14,373 nt of DNA. It comes from Ruminococcus sp. Lineage in GTDB: Bacteria; Bacillota; Clostridia; Oscillospirales; Ruminococcaceae. The stretch is from assembly GCA_003488415.1 (NCBI GenBank), contig DNLQ01000260.1, forward strand, positions 1 through 14,373, read 5' to 3'. The notes under the pieces were generated by a model. The model saw only the letters and a program-made list of their open reading frames with translations, was not told the DNA's origin and ran no database searches. Positions 6,807 to 14,333 of this stretch are shown here, piece by piece; within the stretch, counting starts at the first letter, position 1; each line of letters begins with the position of its first letter. The position numbers and the translations under genes are program-made.

Positions 6807-7721
6807 ATGACTATTGCACTTTTTTCCGGTCAGGGCTCACAGTATCCCGGCATGGGCAAGGACATCATCGAGTCTGAGCCGGAGCTTGGCGCAGTTTACG
6901 ATATCGGCTCGGAGATACTGGGCAGAGATCTTCGTGCCATCTCCTTCGACAGCTCCGCAGAGGAACTTGCAGCTACCGTGAACGCTCAGCCGGCTGTGTT
7001 GACTGCCTCTATTGTTTGTCTGCTGGCTGCCCACAGAAAGGGCTTCAGGTATCAGGCGGTCGCAGGTCACTCACTGGGCGAGTACGCCGCACTGTACGCT
7101 GCCGGCATCCTTACACTGGAGGATGTATTCCGTGTCATAAAGGCAAGGTGTGAGGCTATGGACCAGGCTGCCCGTGAGCATAAGGGCACTATGGCTGCCG
7201 TAATGAAGGTAGAGCCGGCACAGGTGGACGAGGTATGCCGCAAGTCAAAGCACTATGCAGCGGCAGTGAACTTCAACTCTCCCCAGCAGACTGTCATCGC
7301 CGGCACTCCAGAGGGCATCGCTGAGGTCAGCGAGGTTTTCAAGGAGATGAAGGCAAAGGTGGTGCCGCTGAAGGTGGCAGGTGCGTTCCACTCAAAGCTG
7401 ATGAAGTCTGCCGAGGACAGATTCCGTGAGGCTGTAAAGAACATCAATTTCCGTCAGCCGGCGGCAGGGATAAAGTTCTATTCCAATGTCACAGGCAAGG
7501 AGTTCACTGATTATTCCCACTTCCCCTCACTGATGTCAAAGCACATCACCTCTCCGGTACTCTTCACCTCCGAGCTGGACGCTATAAGCAAGGACGGCTT
7601 CGATACCTTTGTGGAGTTCGGTCCCGGAAAGACACTGACAGGACTTGTAAAAAGGGCACTCAAGAATGTGACAGCTTACAATATTGAAAATGCTGAAACT
7701 CTTGCCGGAGCTTCATTCTGA
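6807..7721 (+). CDS. fabD: Malonyl-CoA:ACP transacylase (FabD)
   Basis: Transfers malonyl from CoA to acyl carrier protein, supplying the extender for FabH and FabF encoded on the other strand. The 304 residues match the family. Visible motifs are LFSGQGSQYPGMG (5-17), the nucleophile Ser at 89 in GHSLGEYAAL, the conserved Arg at 114 in ARCEAM, and His at 195 in GAFHSKLM, completing the Ser-His pair. EFGPGKTLTGL near the C-terminus is also typical. The ATG is preceded by AAAGGA with a rather long 12-base spacing. It leads the plus-strand operon and is 11 bases before aroE. Finding fabD split from, and divergent to, the rest of the fab genes is unlike the common Firmicute layout with fabD between fabK and fabG. 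Confidence 0.96.
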   Translation: MTIALFSGQGSQYPGMGKDIIESEPELGAVYDIGSEILGRDLRAISFDSSAEELAATVNAQPAVLTASIVCLLAAHRKGFRYQAVAGHSLGEYAALYAAGILTLEDVFRVIKARCEAMDQAAREHKGTMAAVMKVEPAQVDEVCRKSKHYAAAVNFNSPQQTVIAGTPEGIAEVSEVFKEMKAKVVPLKVAGAFHSKLMKSAEDRFREAVKNINFRQPAAGIKFYSNVTGKEFTDYSHFPSLMSKHITSPVLFTSELDAISKDGFDTFVEFGPGKTLTGLVKRALKNVTAYNIENAETLAGASF

Positions 7722-7732
7722 GGTGAATCAAA

Positions 7733-8569
7733 ATGAAAAAATTTGCACTTATCGGACATCCCATCGGGCATTCCATGTCTCCGCTGATACACAGAAAGCT
7801 CTTTGCACTCAGCGGTATGGATGACTGTACATACGAGCTTATCGACATTGCGCCTGACGACATACCTGCCAGCGGAGAGCTTATCCGCTCCCATACAGGA
7901 ATGAATGTCACCATCCCTCACAAGCAGTCTGTCATTGCCCTTATGGACGAGCTGGACGAGACTGCAAAGCGCTACAACTCCGTGAACTGCATAAGCTGCC
8001 GTGACGGAAAGCTGACCGGATACAATACCGACTGCACAGGCTTCCTGCTCTCTGCGGCTTCTCTCCCGCTGGACGGAAAGGTGCTGCTTGCAGGCTGCGG
8101 CGGAGTGGGCAGGATGATGGCTATAGAGACCGCCCTCCACGGCGGAAGGCTCACTATCGGCATAATCCCCCAGGACAGACCTCTTGCGGAAAAGGCAAGG
8201 GCTGAGATACTGGATATGTGTCCGGGAGCATCCGTGGACATCGCACAGATATCCGAGCTTGACGGCGATTTCGACCTTATGATAAACGCTACTCCCGTGG
8301 GTATGTACCCTAAGACCGAAGCCTGCGTGATACCTGATGAAGTCATCGGACGCTGCGGCTCCTTCTTTGACGCAGTGTACAATCCCACCGATACCCTTCT
8401 TCTAAGGAAGGCGAAGGAGCTTGGGAAAACAGGCATCGGCGGTGCGGCAATGCTGGTATACCAGGCAGTAAAGGCTCACGAGATATGGTACGGCGGAAAA
8501 TTCTCAGCTCAGGACATCGCTCCTATCATAGGCGATGTGGAAAAGGCTGTTGCCGGAATGAACAAGTGA
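7733..8569 (+). CDS. aroE: Shikimate dehydrogenase (AroE)
   Basis: Reduces 3-dehydroshikimate to shikimate in aromatic amino acid synthesis. The 278-residue protein has the substrate-binding start LIGHPIGHSMSPLIH (6-20), catalytic K64 in NVTIPHK, N85, and D100 in GYNTDCTGF. A Rossmann loop AGCGGVGRM (120-128) and NATPVGMYP follow. The C-terminal GGAAMLVYQAVKAHEIW is typical of AroE. GAGGTGA seven bases before the ATG overlaps the fabD stop, so it is probably coupled to fabD. One oddity is the segment after the second Rossmann strand. It reads IIPQDRP (144-150), where NADP-using AroE usually has an Asn-Arg-Thr motif. Cofactor preference may therefore differ, though the rest of the active site is intact. 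Quinate/shikimate dehydrogenase paralogues are possible but less likely next to aroK. Confidence 0.94.
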   Translation: MKKFALIGHPIGHSMSPLIHRKLFALSGMDDCTYELIDIAPDDIPASGELIRSHTGMNVTIPHKQSVIALMDELDETAKRYNSVNCISCRDGKLTGYNTDCTGFLLSAASLPLDGKVLLAGCGGVGRMMAIETALHGGRLTIGIIPQDRPLAEKARAEILDMCPGASVDIAQISELDGDFDLMINATPVGMYPKTEACVIPDEVIGRCGSFFDAVYNPTDTLLLRKAKELGKTGIGGAAMLVYQAVKAHEIWYGGKFSAQDIAPIIGDVEKAVAGMNK

Positions 8570-8580
8570 TGGGTGATAGT

Positions 8581-9081
8581 ATGACTGTATTCTTATGCGG
8601 CTTCATGGGCTGCGGAAAATCTACCTCCGGAAAACTGGCAGCAAAAAAGCTGGGATGCAGCTTCTGTGATACCGACGACCTTATCGTCGAGGACCAGGGA
8701 ATGACAATACCGGAGATATTCGCTCAGAAGGGCGAGCCTTACTTCCGTGAGGTCGAGGCAAGGATAGTAAAGGAAGTATGCGGAAAGCCGGCAGTTGTCG
8801 CCTGCGGAGGCGGCGCCATGCTTAACCCGGATACTGCTGCGGCAGCGGCTGCTGCCGGTATCATCATATTCCTCGATGCCGATTTTGATACCTGCTATGA
8901 GCGCATCTCAGGTGACTCCAACCGCCCCATAGCCGCTTCATCGACTCGTGAGGAGCTGCTGGAGCGCTTCAATACACGCCGGGAGCTTTACCGGAAACAC
9001 TCGACCGTTACAGTGGACTGCACCGGCAGTCCCATGGAAACCGCCCTGCGTATTGCGGAAGCAGCCAGGACACACCGATAA
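8581..9081 (+). CDS. aroK: Shikimate kinase (AroK)
   Basis: Phosphorylates shikimate with ATP, the step after AroE. The 166-residue P-loop kinase has GFMGCGKST (7-15), the shikimate-binding DTDD (30-33), GEPYFREVE with R56, the CGGGAM loop (75-80), NRPIA (114-118) in the lid, and RRELY near 133-137. The longer frame begins at 8485, but that region overlaps aroE. Two starts are reasonable: ATG at 8569, which overlaps the aroE stop as TGATG, and ATG at 8581, preceded by GGTGAT, a match to the extended Shine-Dalgarno. I chose 8581 because it leaves six residues before the P-loop, as in most homologues. The other choice adds only MGDS. It lies 12 bases before the amidohydrolase. Confidence 0.92.
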   Translation: MTVFLCGFMGCGKSTSGKLAAKKLGCSFCDTDDLIVEDQGMTIPEIFAQKGEPYFREVEARIVKEVCGKPAVVACGGGAMLNPDTAAAAAAAGIIIFLDADFDTCYERISGDSNRPIAASSTREELLERFNTRRELYRKHSTVTVDCTGSPMETALRIAEAARTHR

Positions 9082-9093
9082 CAAGGAGTTACT

Positions 9094-10266
9094 ATGCTTA
9101 TCTATAATGCAAAGTTGATAACTATGGATGCTTCCGGCGTCATTGAGAACGGCTGGATAAGCACCCAGGACGGCAAAATAACGGCTGTAGGCTCGGGTAT
9201 TCCGGAGCATATCCCCGGGGACGCCCTGAACGCCCAGGGAGGTACCGTTCTCCCCGGCTTCATCGACGCCCATACCCACCTCGGCATTATTGAGGACGGT
9301 CTCGGCTTCGAGGGCGATGACTGCAACGAGACCAATGATCCCTTCATGCCGCAGCTCCGGGCTATAGACGGAACAAATCCCTTTGACCGCTGCTTTGAGG
9401 AGGCAAGGATGAGAGGCATAACCTCTGCCGCCATAAGTCCCGGCAGCGCAAATCCCTGCGGCGGTGAGATATGTGTGCTCAAGACAGCCGGACGCCGTGC
9501 AGACGATATGCTGATAAGCGCCTGCGGAGTGAAGTTCGCGCTGGGAGAGAACCCCAAGCATGAATACAACGACCGTGGTGAGCTGCCACGCACCCGTATG
9601 GGTACTGCCGCAGTTATTCGTGAGGGACTCCACAAGGCTCGCCGCTACGCACATGATATGGACAGCTACTACTCCGACAACGAGGACTGTCAGCCGCCGG
9701 AGTACGATATCAAGAGTGAGGCTCTCCTGCGCCTCCTTGACAGGAAGCAGAAAGCCTTCTTCCACTGCCACCGTGCAGACGATATATGTACCGCACTCCG
9801 CATCGCAAAGGAGTTCTCCCTCGATCCAGTCATCATACACGGTACGGAAGGGTACCTTATAGCGGATATACTGGCTAAGGAGGAGGTTCCGGTGATATGC
9901 GGCCCTGTACTCTGTGACCGCTGCAAGCCGGAAATGCGTGAGCTGGAGCTGAAGAACGCCTGTGAGCTTATAAGCGCCGGAGTAAAGACCGCTATATGCA
10001 CTGACCATACCGTTACTCCCATACAGTACCTTCCCGTATCTGCAAAGGCTGCCGTAAAGGGCGGTCTCTCACAGGACGAGGCGCTGCGTGCGCTTACCAT
10101 TGCTCCTGCTGAGATACTGGGAACTGATGATACAACAGGCAGCCTGACTGCCGGAAAGGACGCTGATCTCCAGCTGTACCGCAAGGGCGACGATCCCCTT
10201 GACCTTATGACTGAGCCTGCACTGGTAATGATAAGCGGTGAGATATGCCGGAAGGAGCTGATCTGA
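9094..10266 (+). CDS. Metal-dependent amidohydrolase, imidazolonepropionase-like
   Basis: A cytoplasmic hydrolase of the amidohydrolase superfamily; the substrate is unknown. The 390-residue protein has the small beta domain with LIYNAKLITMD at its start, then PGFIDAHTHLG with metal ligands H60 and H62. Next come FALGENPKH (148-156), HCHRADD (224-230), HGTEG with H249, and CTDH with the conserved Asp304. The C-terminal GSLTAGKDADLQLY is the usual closing motif. This set fits the imidazolonepropionase-like group (COG1228). No histidine-utilisation genes are nearby, so a true HutI role is doubtful. AAGGAG lies six bases before the ATG and 12 bases separate it from aroK. Its stop overlaps the start of the next gene (TGATG). 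It might act on a cyclic amide or dipeptide, but nothing in the sequence says which. Confidence 0.88.
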   Translation: MLIYNAKLITMDASGVIENGWISTQDGKITAVGSGIPEHIPGDALNAQGGTVLPGFIDAHTHLGIIEDGLGFEGDDCNETNDPFMPQLRAIDGTNPFDRCFEEARMRGITSAAISPGSANPCGGEICVLKTAGRRADDMLISACGVKFALGENPKHEYNDRGELPRTRMGTAAVIREGLHKARRYAHDMDSYYSDNEDCQPPEYDIKSEALLRLLDRKQKAFFHCHRADDICTALRIAKEFSLDPVIIHGTEGYLIADILAKEEVPVICGPVLCDRCKPEMRELELKNACELISAGVKTAICTDHTVTPIQYLPVSAKAAVKGGLSQDEALRALTIAPAEILGTDDTTGSLTAGKDADLQLYRKGDDPLDLMTEPALVMISGEICRKELI

Positions 10267-11228
10267 TGAAAAGACGCTGTGCGGCTATTCTTGCCGGAGT
10301 ACTTACTGCCATGTCCGCACTCTCCTTCACGGCGGCAGCGCTGTCCGTAAAGGTAGGAGAGATGAACATAAAGTACGAGCTGAGCAGCAAGGACTCCCCT
10401 TTCGTTACCGGAGACACGGTCTCTGCCGCAGTCCTGATAGGAGTTGAGAATGCTCCGGAGGCCTTTGAGATACCCGGCTTCGCAGATACTCCCGACGGCA
10501 GGATAGTTTTCACCTCCATAGGCGATAAAGCCTTCATCGGTACTACAGGCATAACCTCCGCAGTGATACCGGATACAGTGGATAGTATAGGAGATTCCGC
10601 CTTTGCAGGCTGTCTCTCACTTGAGAGGATAGCTCTCCCTCCCACAGTAAGGATGATAGGAGCGAAGGTCTTTGTGAGCTGTACAAGTCTTGAATACGCC
10701 GATCTCGGCAGCAAAGGCTCGGAGCTGAAAGCCATTCCGGAGAACAGCTTCTCCTCCTGCACTAATCTTGCAGGAGTGAATATTCCCTACGGCGTTGTAG
10801 GTATCGGAAGAGAGGCTTTCTACGGCTGCAACGCCATGAAGTCCATAGAGATACCGGCATCCGTAATGTTCATAGGCGAGAACGCCATAGGACTGCGGAC
10901 AAACCGCATCACCGGCGATATAGAGCCGATACCGGATTTCATCATCGCAGGCAGCAAGGGTACGGCAGCCGAGAGCTACGCCAGAGGAAAAGGCATTGCC
11001 TTTATAGACACTTCTTCCACACCTATGGGCGATGTGAACGGCGACGGCACAGCGGATTCCTCCGATGCTTCAAATGTACTCCAGGTGTATTCCGAGGTAT
11101 CCACCGGTTCTGAGAGCAGCTTTGACAATATCCAGACCTATCTTGCTGACGTGAACCGTGACGGTCAGACCGATTCCTCCGACGCCTCTGAGATACTTGC
11201 TATATATTCGGAAAACGCTACATCATAA
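10266..11228 (+). CDS. Secreted leucine-rich-repeat (BspA-type) protein with C-terminal type I dockerin
   Basis: Likely exported and attached to a cellulosome-like scaffold. The 320 residues begin with a signal peptide, a KRR head and a hydrophobic run to about 26. A middle region, about 80-210, has BspA-type repeats of the form IPDTVDSIGDSAFAGC and LPPTVRMIGAKVFVSC. A dockerin at about 254-316 follows. The two calcium loops are nearly identical: DVNGDGTADSSDAS at 256-269 and DVNRDGQTDSSDAS at 295-308, each followed by a helix ending in YSE. No catalytic domain is seen, so a binding or structural role fits best. The start at 10266 has AAGGAG eight bases upstream inside the preceding gene and overlaps its stop. 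An upstream in-frame ATG at 10245 would spoil the signal peptide. Co-expression with the cytoplasmic amidohydrolase is unusual. Confidence 0.9.
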   Translation: MKRRCAAILAGVLTAMSALSFTAAALSVKVGEMNIKYELSSKDSPFVTGDTVSAAVLIGVENAPEAFEIPGFADTPDGRIVFTSIGDKAFIGTTGITSAVIPDTVDSIGDSAFAGCLSLERIALPPTVRMIGAKVFVSCTSLEYADLGSKGSELKAIPENSFSSCTNLAGVNIPYGVVGIGREAFYGCNAMKSIEIPASVMFIGENAIGLRTNRITGDIEPIPDFIIAGSKGTAAESYARGKGIAFIDTSSTPMGDVNGDGTADSSDASNVLQVYSEVSTGSESSFDNIQTYLADVNRDGQTDSSDASEILAIYSENATS

Positions 11229-11232
11229 AACA

Positions 11233-11270
11233 AAACAGCCATAGGGGACATTGCTCCTCTATGGCTGTTT
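11233..11270. terminator. Bidirectional Rho-independent terminator between convergent genes
   Basis: AAACAGCCATAG (11233-11244) pairs perfectly with CTATGGCTGTTT (11259-11270), and a G-T wobble plus three more pairs extend the stem inward. The plus strand ends in TTT. The minus strand continues TTTTGTTTT, so it can end both the dockerin-protein operon (stop at 11228) and the convergent metalloprotease transcript. Confidence 0.92.
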
Positions 11271-11297
11271 CATAATATCAGAAACATCGGTTTTATC

Positions 11298-11331
11298 AGG
11301 GGATGCCTTCATTTGCAGGGCGTCCCCTTTT
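11298..11331 (+). terminator. Second hairpin terminator, plus strand
   Basis: AGGGGATGCC (11298-11307) pairs with the GGCGTCCCCT arm (within 11318-11328) with one G-T wobble, followed by TTTT at 11328-11331. It backs up the first terminator 28 bases earlier. Confidence 0.75.
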
Positions 11332-11357
11332 CCGGAACTATACCGTACTGTTCCGGA
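11331..11357. repeat. Perfect 8-bp inverted repeat between convergent genes
   Basis: TCCGGAAC (11331-11338) and GTTCCGGA (11350-11357) form a perfect stem over an 11-base loop. AGTCCGG (11357-11363) and CCGGACT (11397-11403) form another pair right beside it. The whole gap 11229-11408 is made of stacked palindromes and holds no gene. No T-run follows on either strand, so the role is unclear. Transcript end protection is one option. Confidence 0.55.
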
Positions 11358-11408
11358 GTCCGGCACTTGCAGAGTACCGTTATGATTCCGTCACGTCCGG
11401 ACTGCCGG

Positions 11409-14120
11409 TCACATATTTCCTACAATAAGCCTTCTCATGGATACCAGATCAAATGTGTCGAGTCCTCCGTCCTCGCAGAGATCGCCTGCTTTCCAGTCAG
11501 CAAGCTGAGTGCCGGGGACTGCAAGGAGCCACTTCTGGAGCAGTACAAGGTCTGCAACGTTGAATGTGCCGTCAGCATTGACGTCGCCCCGCACCCGGTC
11601 TCTGACAGTCTCGCTTTCGGTGTAATAGTAATCAGGCTCGTCCACCTCTTTGAAATTGACTCTGAAAAAGTCCATCGAGCCGTTCATGCCGTCTGCGATA
11701 AGATATTTTGCATTGTCGCTGAGTATGTCAACAGGATCTGCGGTAACGGCCCCGGAGACAGTTTCCGAACCGCTGCCGTCATTGACGGTGAGCTTTGCCG
11801 TGTCACCCGCCAGGGCAACACTGACAACAGTCCAGTTTCCCGGCTTATAGGCATTTTCTGCGGTCACGGACTGTACTCCGCTGCCGTTGTCTATTGCGAA
11901 GGTAAGACTGCCGTTCTCAGCAGTGAGGGACATATACTTTTCGCCGTCACCGAACCGGAAGATCGTATTCTTCCCGTTGTCACGGAGCAGGACAGCAGTC
12001 TGGTAGTCCGCATCGTGCAGGGCTGCATAGGAGCTGTCGGCAGCCATATAACTGCTGCCGTCAAATGTCAGCACTCCTTTTCCGCTGGTCAGCTCTTCGT
12101 TCCAGGTTGGAGCGCCGAAGTTCATTCCATATGTCGATGTGAATGTATCTGCGGCAATGTCCGTACTGTCAGTATCAAATTCAAGTCCGGCATACTGTCC
12201 GTCAATGTACGGACGGTTCAGAGCGTACTCCTCGTTGCTTGCCCAGCCGTATACCGCACCCTTCTTCAGCTGTCTGCCGGAATCGTCATAGAAATCACCG
12301 TCGGGGACAGCCTGTCCTGATGCGCTGCCGTTTGAGAGTCCGTATGCAGCGCCCTTTACAGTTGCATTCTCACTGACTTTAAATGAATTGAACACAAGTC
12401 CGCTTTCAATAACACGGCCATTGTCAGAAACTACTGAGTCACCCATCACGCCGGCATAGTCCGCAACGACAGCGTTGTCCTTTACCTGTGCCCTTTCTGC
12501 AACTACTGCGTGACCTGTGACAACTGCGCTGCCGGAGACCTTTGCGCTGCCCGTTACGGTTGCGTGACCGTCGATCCTTGCATTTCCGGTAACTGTGGCA
12601 TATCCGAGCACTCTTGCATCCTTTCCGACATATACCGTGCTATCGACTTTTGCAGTATTTGCAACGAAGCCTCCGCCGTTGGGATGCCTTCTTCCGGCGG
12701 ACTCGTCAACGGTGTACCGGGACTGCTTTATGTCCGCACCCTTGATGGTAACGCCGTAGGGATAGCGGTTCTTTCCGAGGAAGGGCGCATTCGTTTCGTC
12801 AAACTCACCCTTGCTGAACATATACTGTACGCCGTAATGCTGCCAGGTGTCAGTATCGGGAGTTGCAGTGACAGTCAGGAATGCGGCAGAATCATTGCTG
12901 CCAAGCTCCATGGTCATAGTCTCGCCGGACTTGAAAAGGTCAGAGTAACGTGTAGTACCGTCACGCTGTTCAACAGCTATACAGGCACGCCAGTCTGCGC
13001 CCCTGATGCTTGTAAGTCCGTCAAGAGTAATTGATATCGTACTGCCGGTTATCTCCAGCGGAACGATGTTCACGCCGAACTGCTGGGGCGCACGCTCTGT
13101 AGGAACGGTGTAGTAATCATCAGACACGGTGCTCTTTTCAAGGAGAGTATATATTTCTCCCCAGTTCCATTCTCCGCTGTCAAAGAGCTGTTCCTGACGT
13201 GCCTGGTAATCGCTTTTGTGAGCGAGGTCAAGAGTAGCAAGTCTCTTAGCATAGTGACCGAGAGTCTCCTTCATATCTGCTCCGGAGAGCCTCTCTATTT
13301 CAAGATAGGGATATTCGTCCGGCTTTCCCTGCTGCATAAGGTCTTTCACGAAGCTGCTGCCGTAGCCGGGGAGACCGTCCGGATTCTCGGTGATGTACTG
13401 CAAAAACGCCCAGGCTGCATAGTTGTCACGTCCCAGGATAGGAGTGAAGCAGAGATTCTTCATATATGTCTCAAAGTAGTCCGTTACTCCCGTAACTCCT
13501 GCCCACTTCCGGTAATAGTCGGAGTAAAGGAACTGCTCACGGTACCAGTTTGCGATCGCCTCCCACAATGACTGCACGTACTTGTTTGAGTTCCAGCCGA
13601 GCTGATGTGCCGTTACAACGTGTCCGAACTCGTGGGGCAGCACCCATGACGGGTTCGGCGTGTTCTGCATCGCTCCGACGCAGCAGAACATGAAGGCATA
13701 CCCCTGACTGTCGTAGCCCATATATGCCCAGTCATCGGCAAACGGAGACAAGCCGGTGCCGGAGATGTAGAAGTTCACTTTATACTTCTTTCCGTCACGG
13801 AGTCCGAGGTTGGTGGACTGTGTAGGCGGTTCCATATGGAGCTCGTTCATATAAACGTCCCAGCACGCTTCAAGATGCTTTGCGTTCTCCTCCAGGAAGG
13901 ACTGTGTTATCTTTGCGGAATCGGTGCCGTTTTTGCCCCATATAAACTGGAAATGCTCAGATTCCCAGCGGTTGACGTCCTCGTTTGCACACCATACATC
14001 ACGGGTGCTGAGAGAATCGGCAGCATATGCCGTATAGCTGTAAGGCACGACCGGAAGTGCGGAAGCTGTTACTGCACCTGCACTCAGAAATGCTGATATC
14101 CTTCTTGACCATTTTGACAT
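11409..14120 (-). CDS. Secreted HExxH metalloprotease-like protein with beta-helix, LamG-like and dockerin modules
   Basis: A 903-residue exported protein, probably cellulosome-bound. Order: signal peptide 1-33 (KWSRR head, cleavage near AYA-AD); an N-terminal domain about 40-340 containing the zinc motif HEFGH (163-167), with E187 in SLWEAIANWY as a plausible third ligand; a beta-rich region about 345-470; about 18 six-residue turns (484-592) typical of a left-handed beta-helix; a LamG-like beta-sandwich about 640-825; and a dockerin 844-903. The N-terminal domain resembles the Svx/AvrXca-type proteins (DUF6055), known from secreted plant-pathogen factors. That assignment is from memory. The dockerin loops are DVNADGTFNVAD (846-857) and DLCEDGGLDTFD (880-891). 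The start at 14120 has GGGAGGT seven bases upstream. The frame extends 38 codons further, but those lack export features. Substrate unknown; plant cell-wall glycoprotein is a guess. Confidence 0.87.
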   Translation of the reverse strand: MSKWSRRISAFLSAGAVTASALPVVPYSYTAYAADSLSTRDVWCANEDVNRWESEHFQFIWGKNGTDSAKITQSFLEENAKHLEACWDVYMNELHMEPPTQSTNLGLRDGKKYKVNFYISGTGLSPFADDWAYMGYDSQGYAFMFCCVGAMQNTPNPSWVLPHEFGHVVTAHQLGWNSNKYVQSLWEAIANWYREQFLYSDYYRKWAGVTGVTDYFETYMKNLCFTPILGRDNYAAWAFLQYITENPDGLPGYGSSFVKDLMQQGKPDEYPYLEIERLSGADMKETLGHYAKRLATLDLAHKSDYQARQEQLFDSGEWNWGEIYTLLEKSTVSDDYYTVPTERAPQQFGVNIVPLEITGSTISITLDGLTSIRGADWRACIAVEQRDGTTRYSDLFKSGETMTMELGSNDSAAFLTVTATPDTDTWQHYGVQYMFSKGEFDETNAPFLGKNRYPYGVTIKGADIKQSRYTVDESAGRRHPNGGGFVANTAKVDSTVYVGKDARVLGYATVTGNARIDGHATVTGSAKVSGSAVVTGHAVVAERAQVKDNAVVADYAGVMGDSVVSDNGRVIESGLVFNSFKVSENATVKGAAYGLSNGSASGQAVPDGDFYDDSGRQLKKGAVYGWASNEEYALNRPYIDGQYAGLEFDTDSTDIAADTFTSTYGMNFGAPTWNEELTSGKGVLTFDGSSYMAADSSYAALHDADYQTAVLLRDNGKNTIFRFGDGEKYMSLTAENGSLTFAIDNGSGVQSVTAENAYKPGNWTVVSVALAGDTAKLTVNDGSGSETVSGAVTADPVDILSDNAKYLIADGMNGSMDFFRVNFKEVDEPDYYYTESETVRDRVRGDVNADGTFNVADLVLLQKWLLAVPGTQLADWKAGDLCEDGGLDTFDLVSMRRLIVGNM

Positions 14121-14199
14121 TATAATACCTCCCGTTAGTTTTTTCCGTATACGTTTAAATGACTGTTGTTTCCCGGACACAAATGTCATCACATTGCCG

Positions 14200-14213
14200 T
14201 CACAGTGCAGATG
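14200..14213. repeat. Direct repeat copy 1, downstream of the metalloprotease promoter
   Basis: TCACAGTGCAGATG occurs here and again exactly at 14320-14333. On the minus strand this copy lies in the predicted 5' leader, about 40-50 bases after the transcription start. Confidence 0.8.
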
Positions 14214-14258
14214 CTGCGGCAGAAGATCCCGCACCGGACACGCTGTTTATTTATATTA

Positions 14259-14288
14259 ATTGTACATCTCTTACCTGCGGTCCGTCAA
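14259..14288 (-). promoter_or_regulatory. Sigma-A-type promoter of the metalloprotease gene
   Basis: On the minus strand TTGACG (14283-14288), an 18-base spacer, then TACAAT (14259-14264). Both elements match consensus at five of six positions. The transcript should start near 14252, leaving a leader of about 130 bases. A TATAAT at 14292-14297 is an alternative -10 but has a poor -35. Confidence 0.7.
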
Positions 14289-14319
14289 TGGATTATAGGG
14301 TATTTTTGCATCCTCCATT

Positions 14320-14333
14320 TCACAGTGCAGATG
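14320..14333. repeat. Direct repeat copy 2, upstream of the metalloprotease promoter
   Basis: Identical to the 14-base copy at 14200-14213, 120 bases away and in the same orientation. On the minus strand it lies about 70-80 bases before the predicted transcription start. The pair therefore brackets the promoter. Confidence 0.8.

Noticed and set aside
8938..10008. 356-codon open frame on the minus strand
   Set aside because: It lies antisense to the amidohydrolase and aroK end, both of which have clear motifs. Its translation is rich in Cys, Tyr and Val with no recognisable domain, as expected from a GC-biased shadow frame.
11313..12320. 335-codon open frame on the plus strand
   Set aside because: Antisense to the LamG-like and dockerin part of the metalloprotease gene. 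No ribosome binding site or known motif was seen, and it spans a hairpin-rich terminator region.
12510..13034. 174-codon open frame on the plus strand
   Set aside because: Antisense to the beta-helix and linker region of the metalloprotease. The length follows from the repeat composition of that gene.
14121..14234. Longer start for the metalloprotease at 14234
   Set aside because: The 38 extra codons are not a signal peptide. The ATG at 14120 has a strong ribosome binding site and begins a clear export signal.
14121..14252. Riboswitch in the metalloprotease leader
   Set aside because: I looked for cyclic-di-GMP and other common riboswitch cores and found none of their conserved segments.
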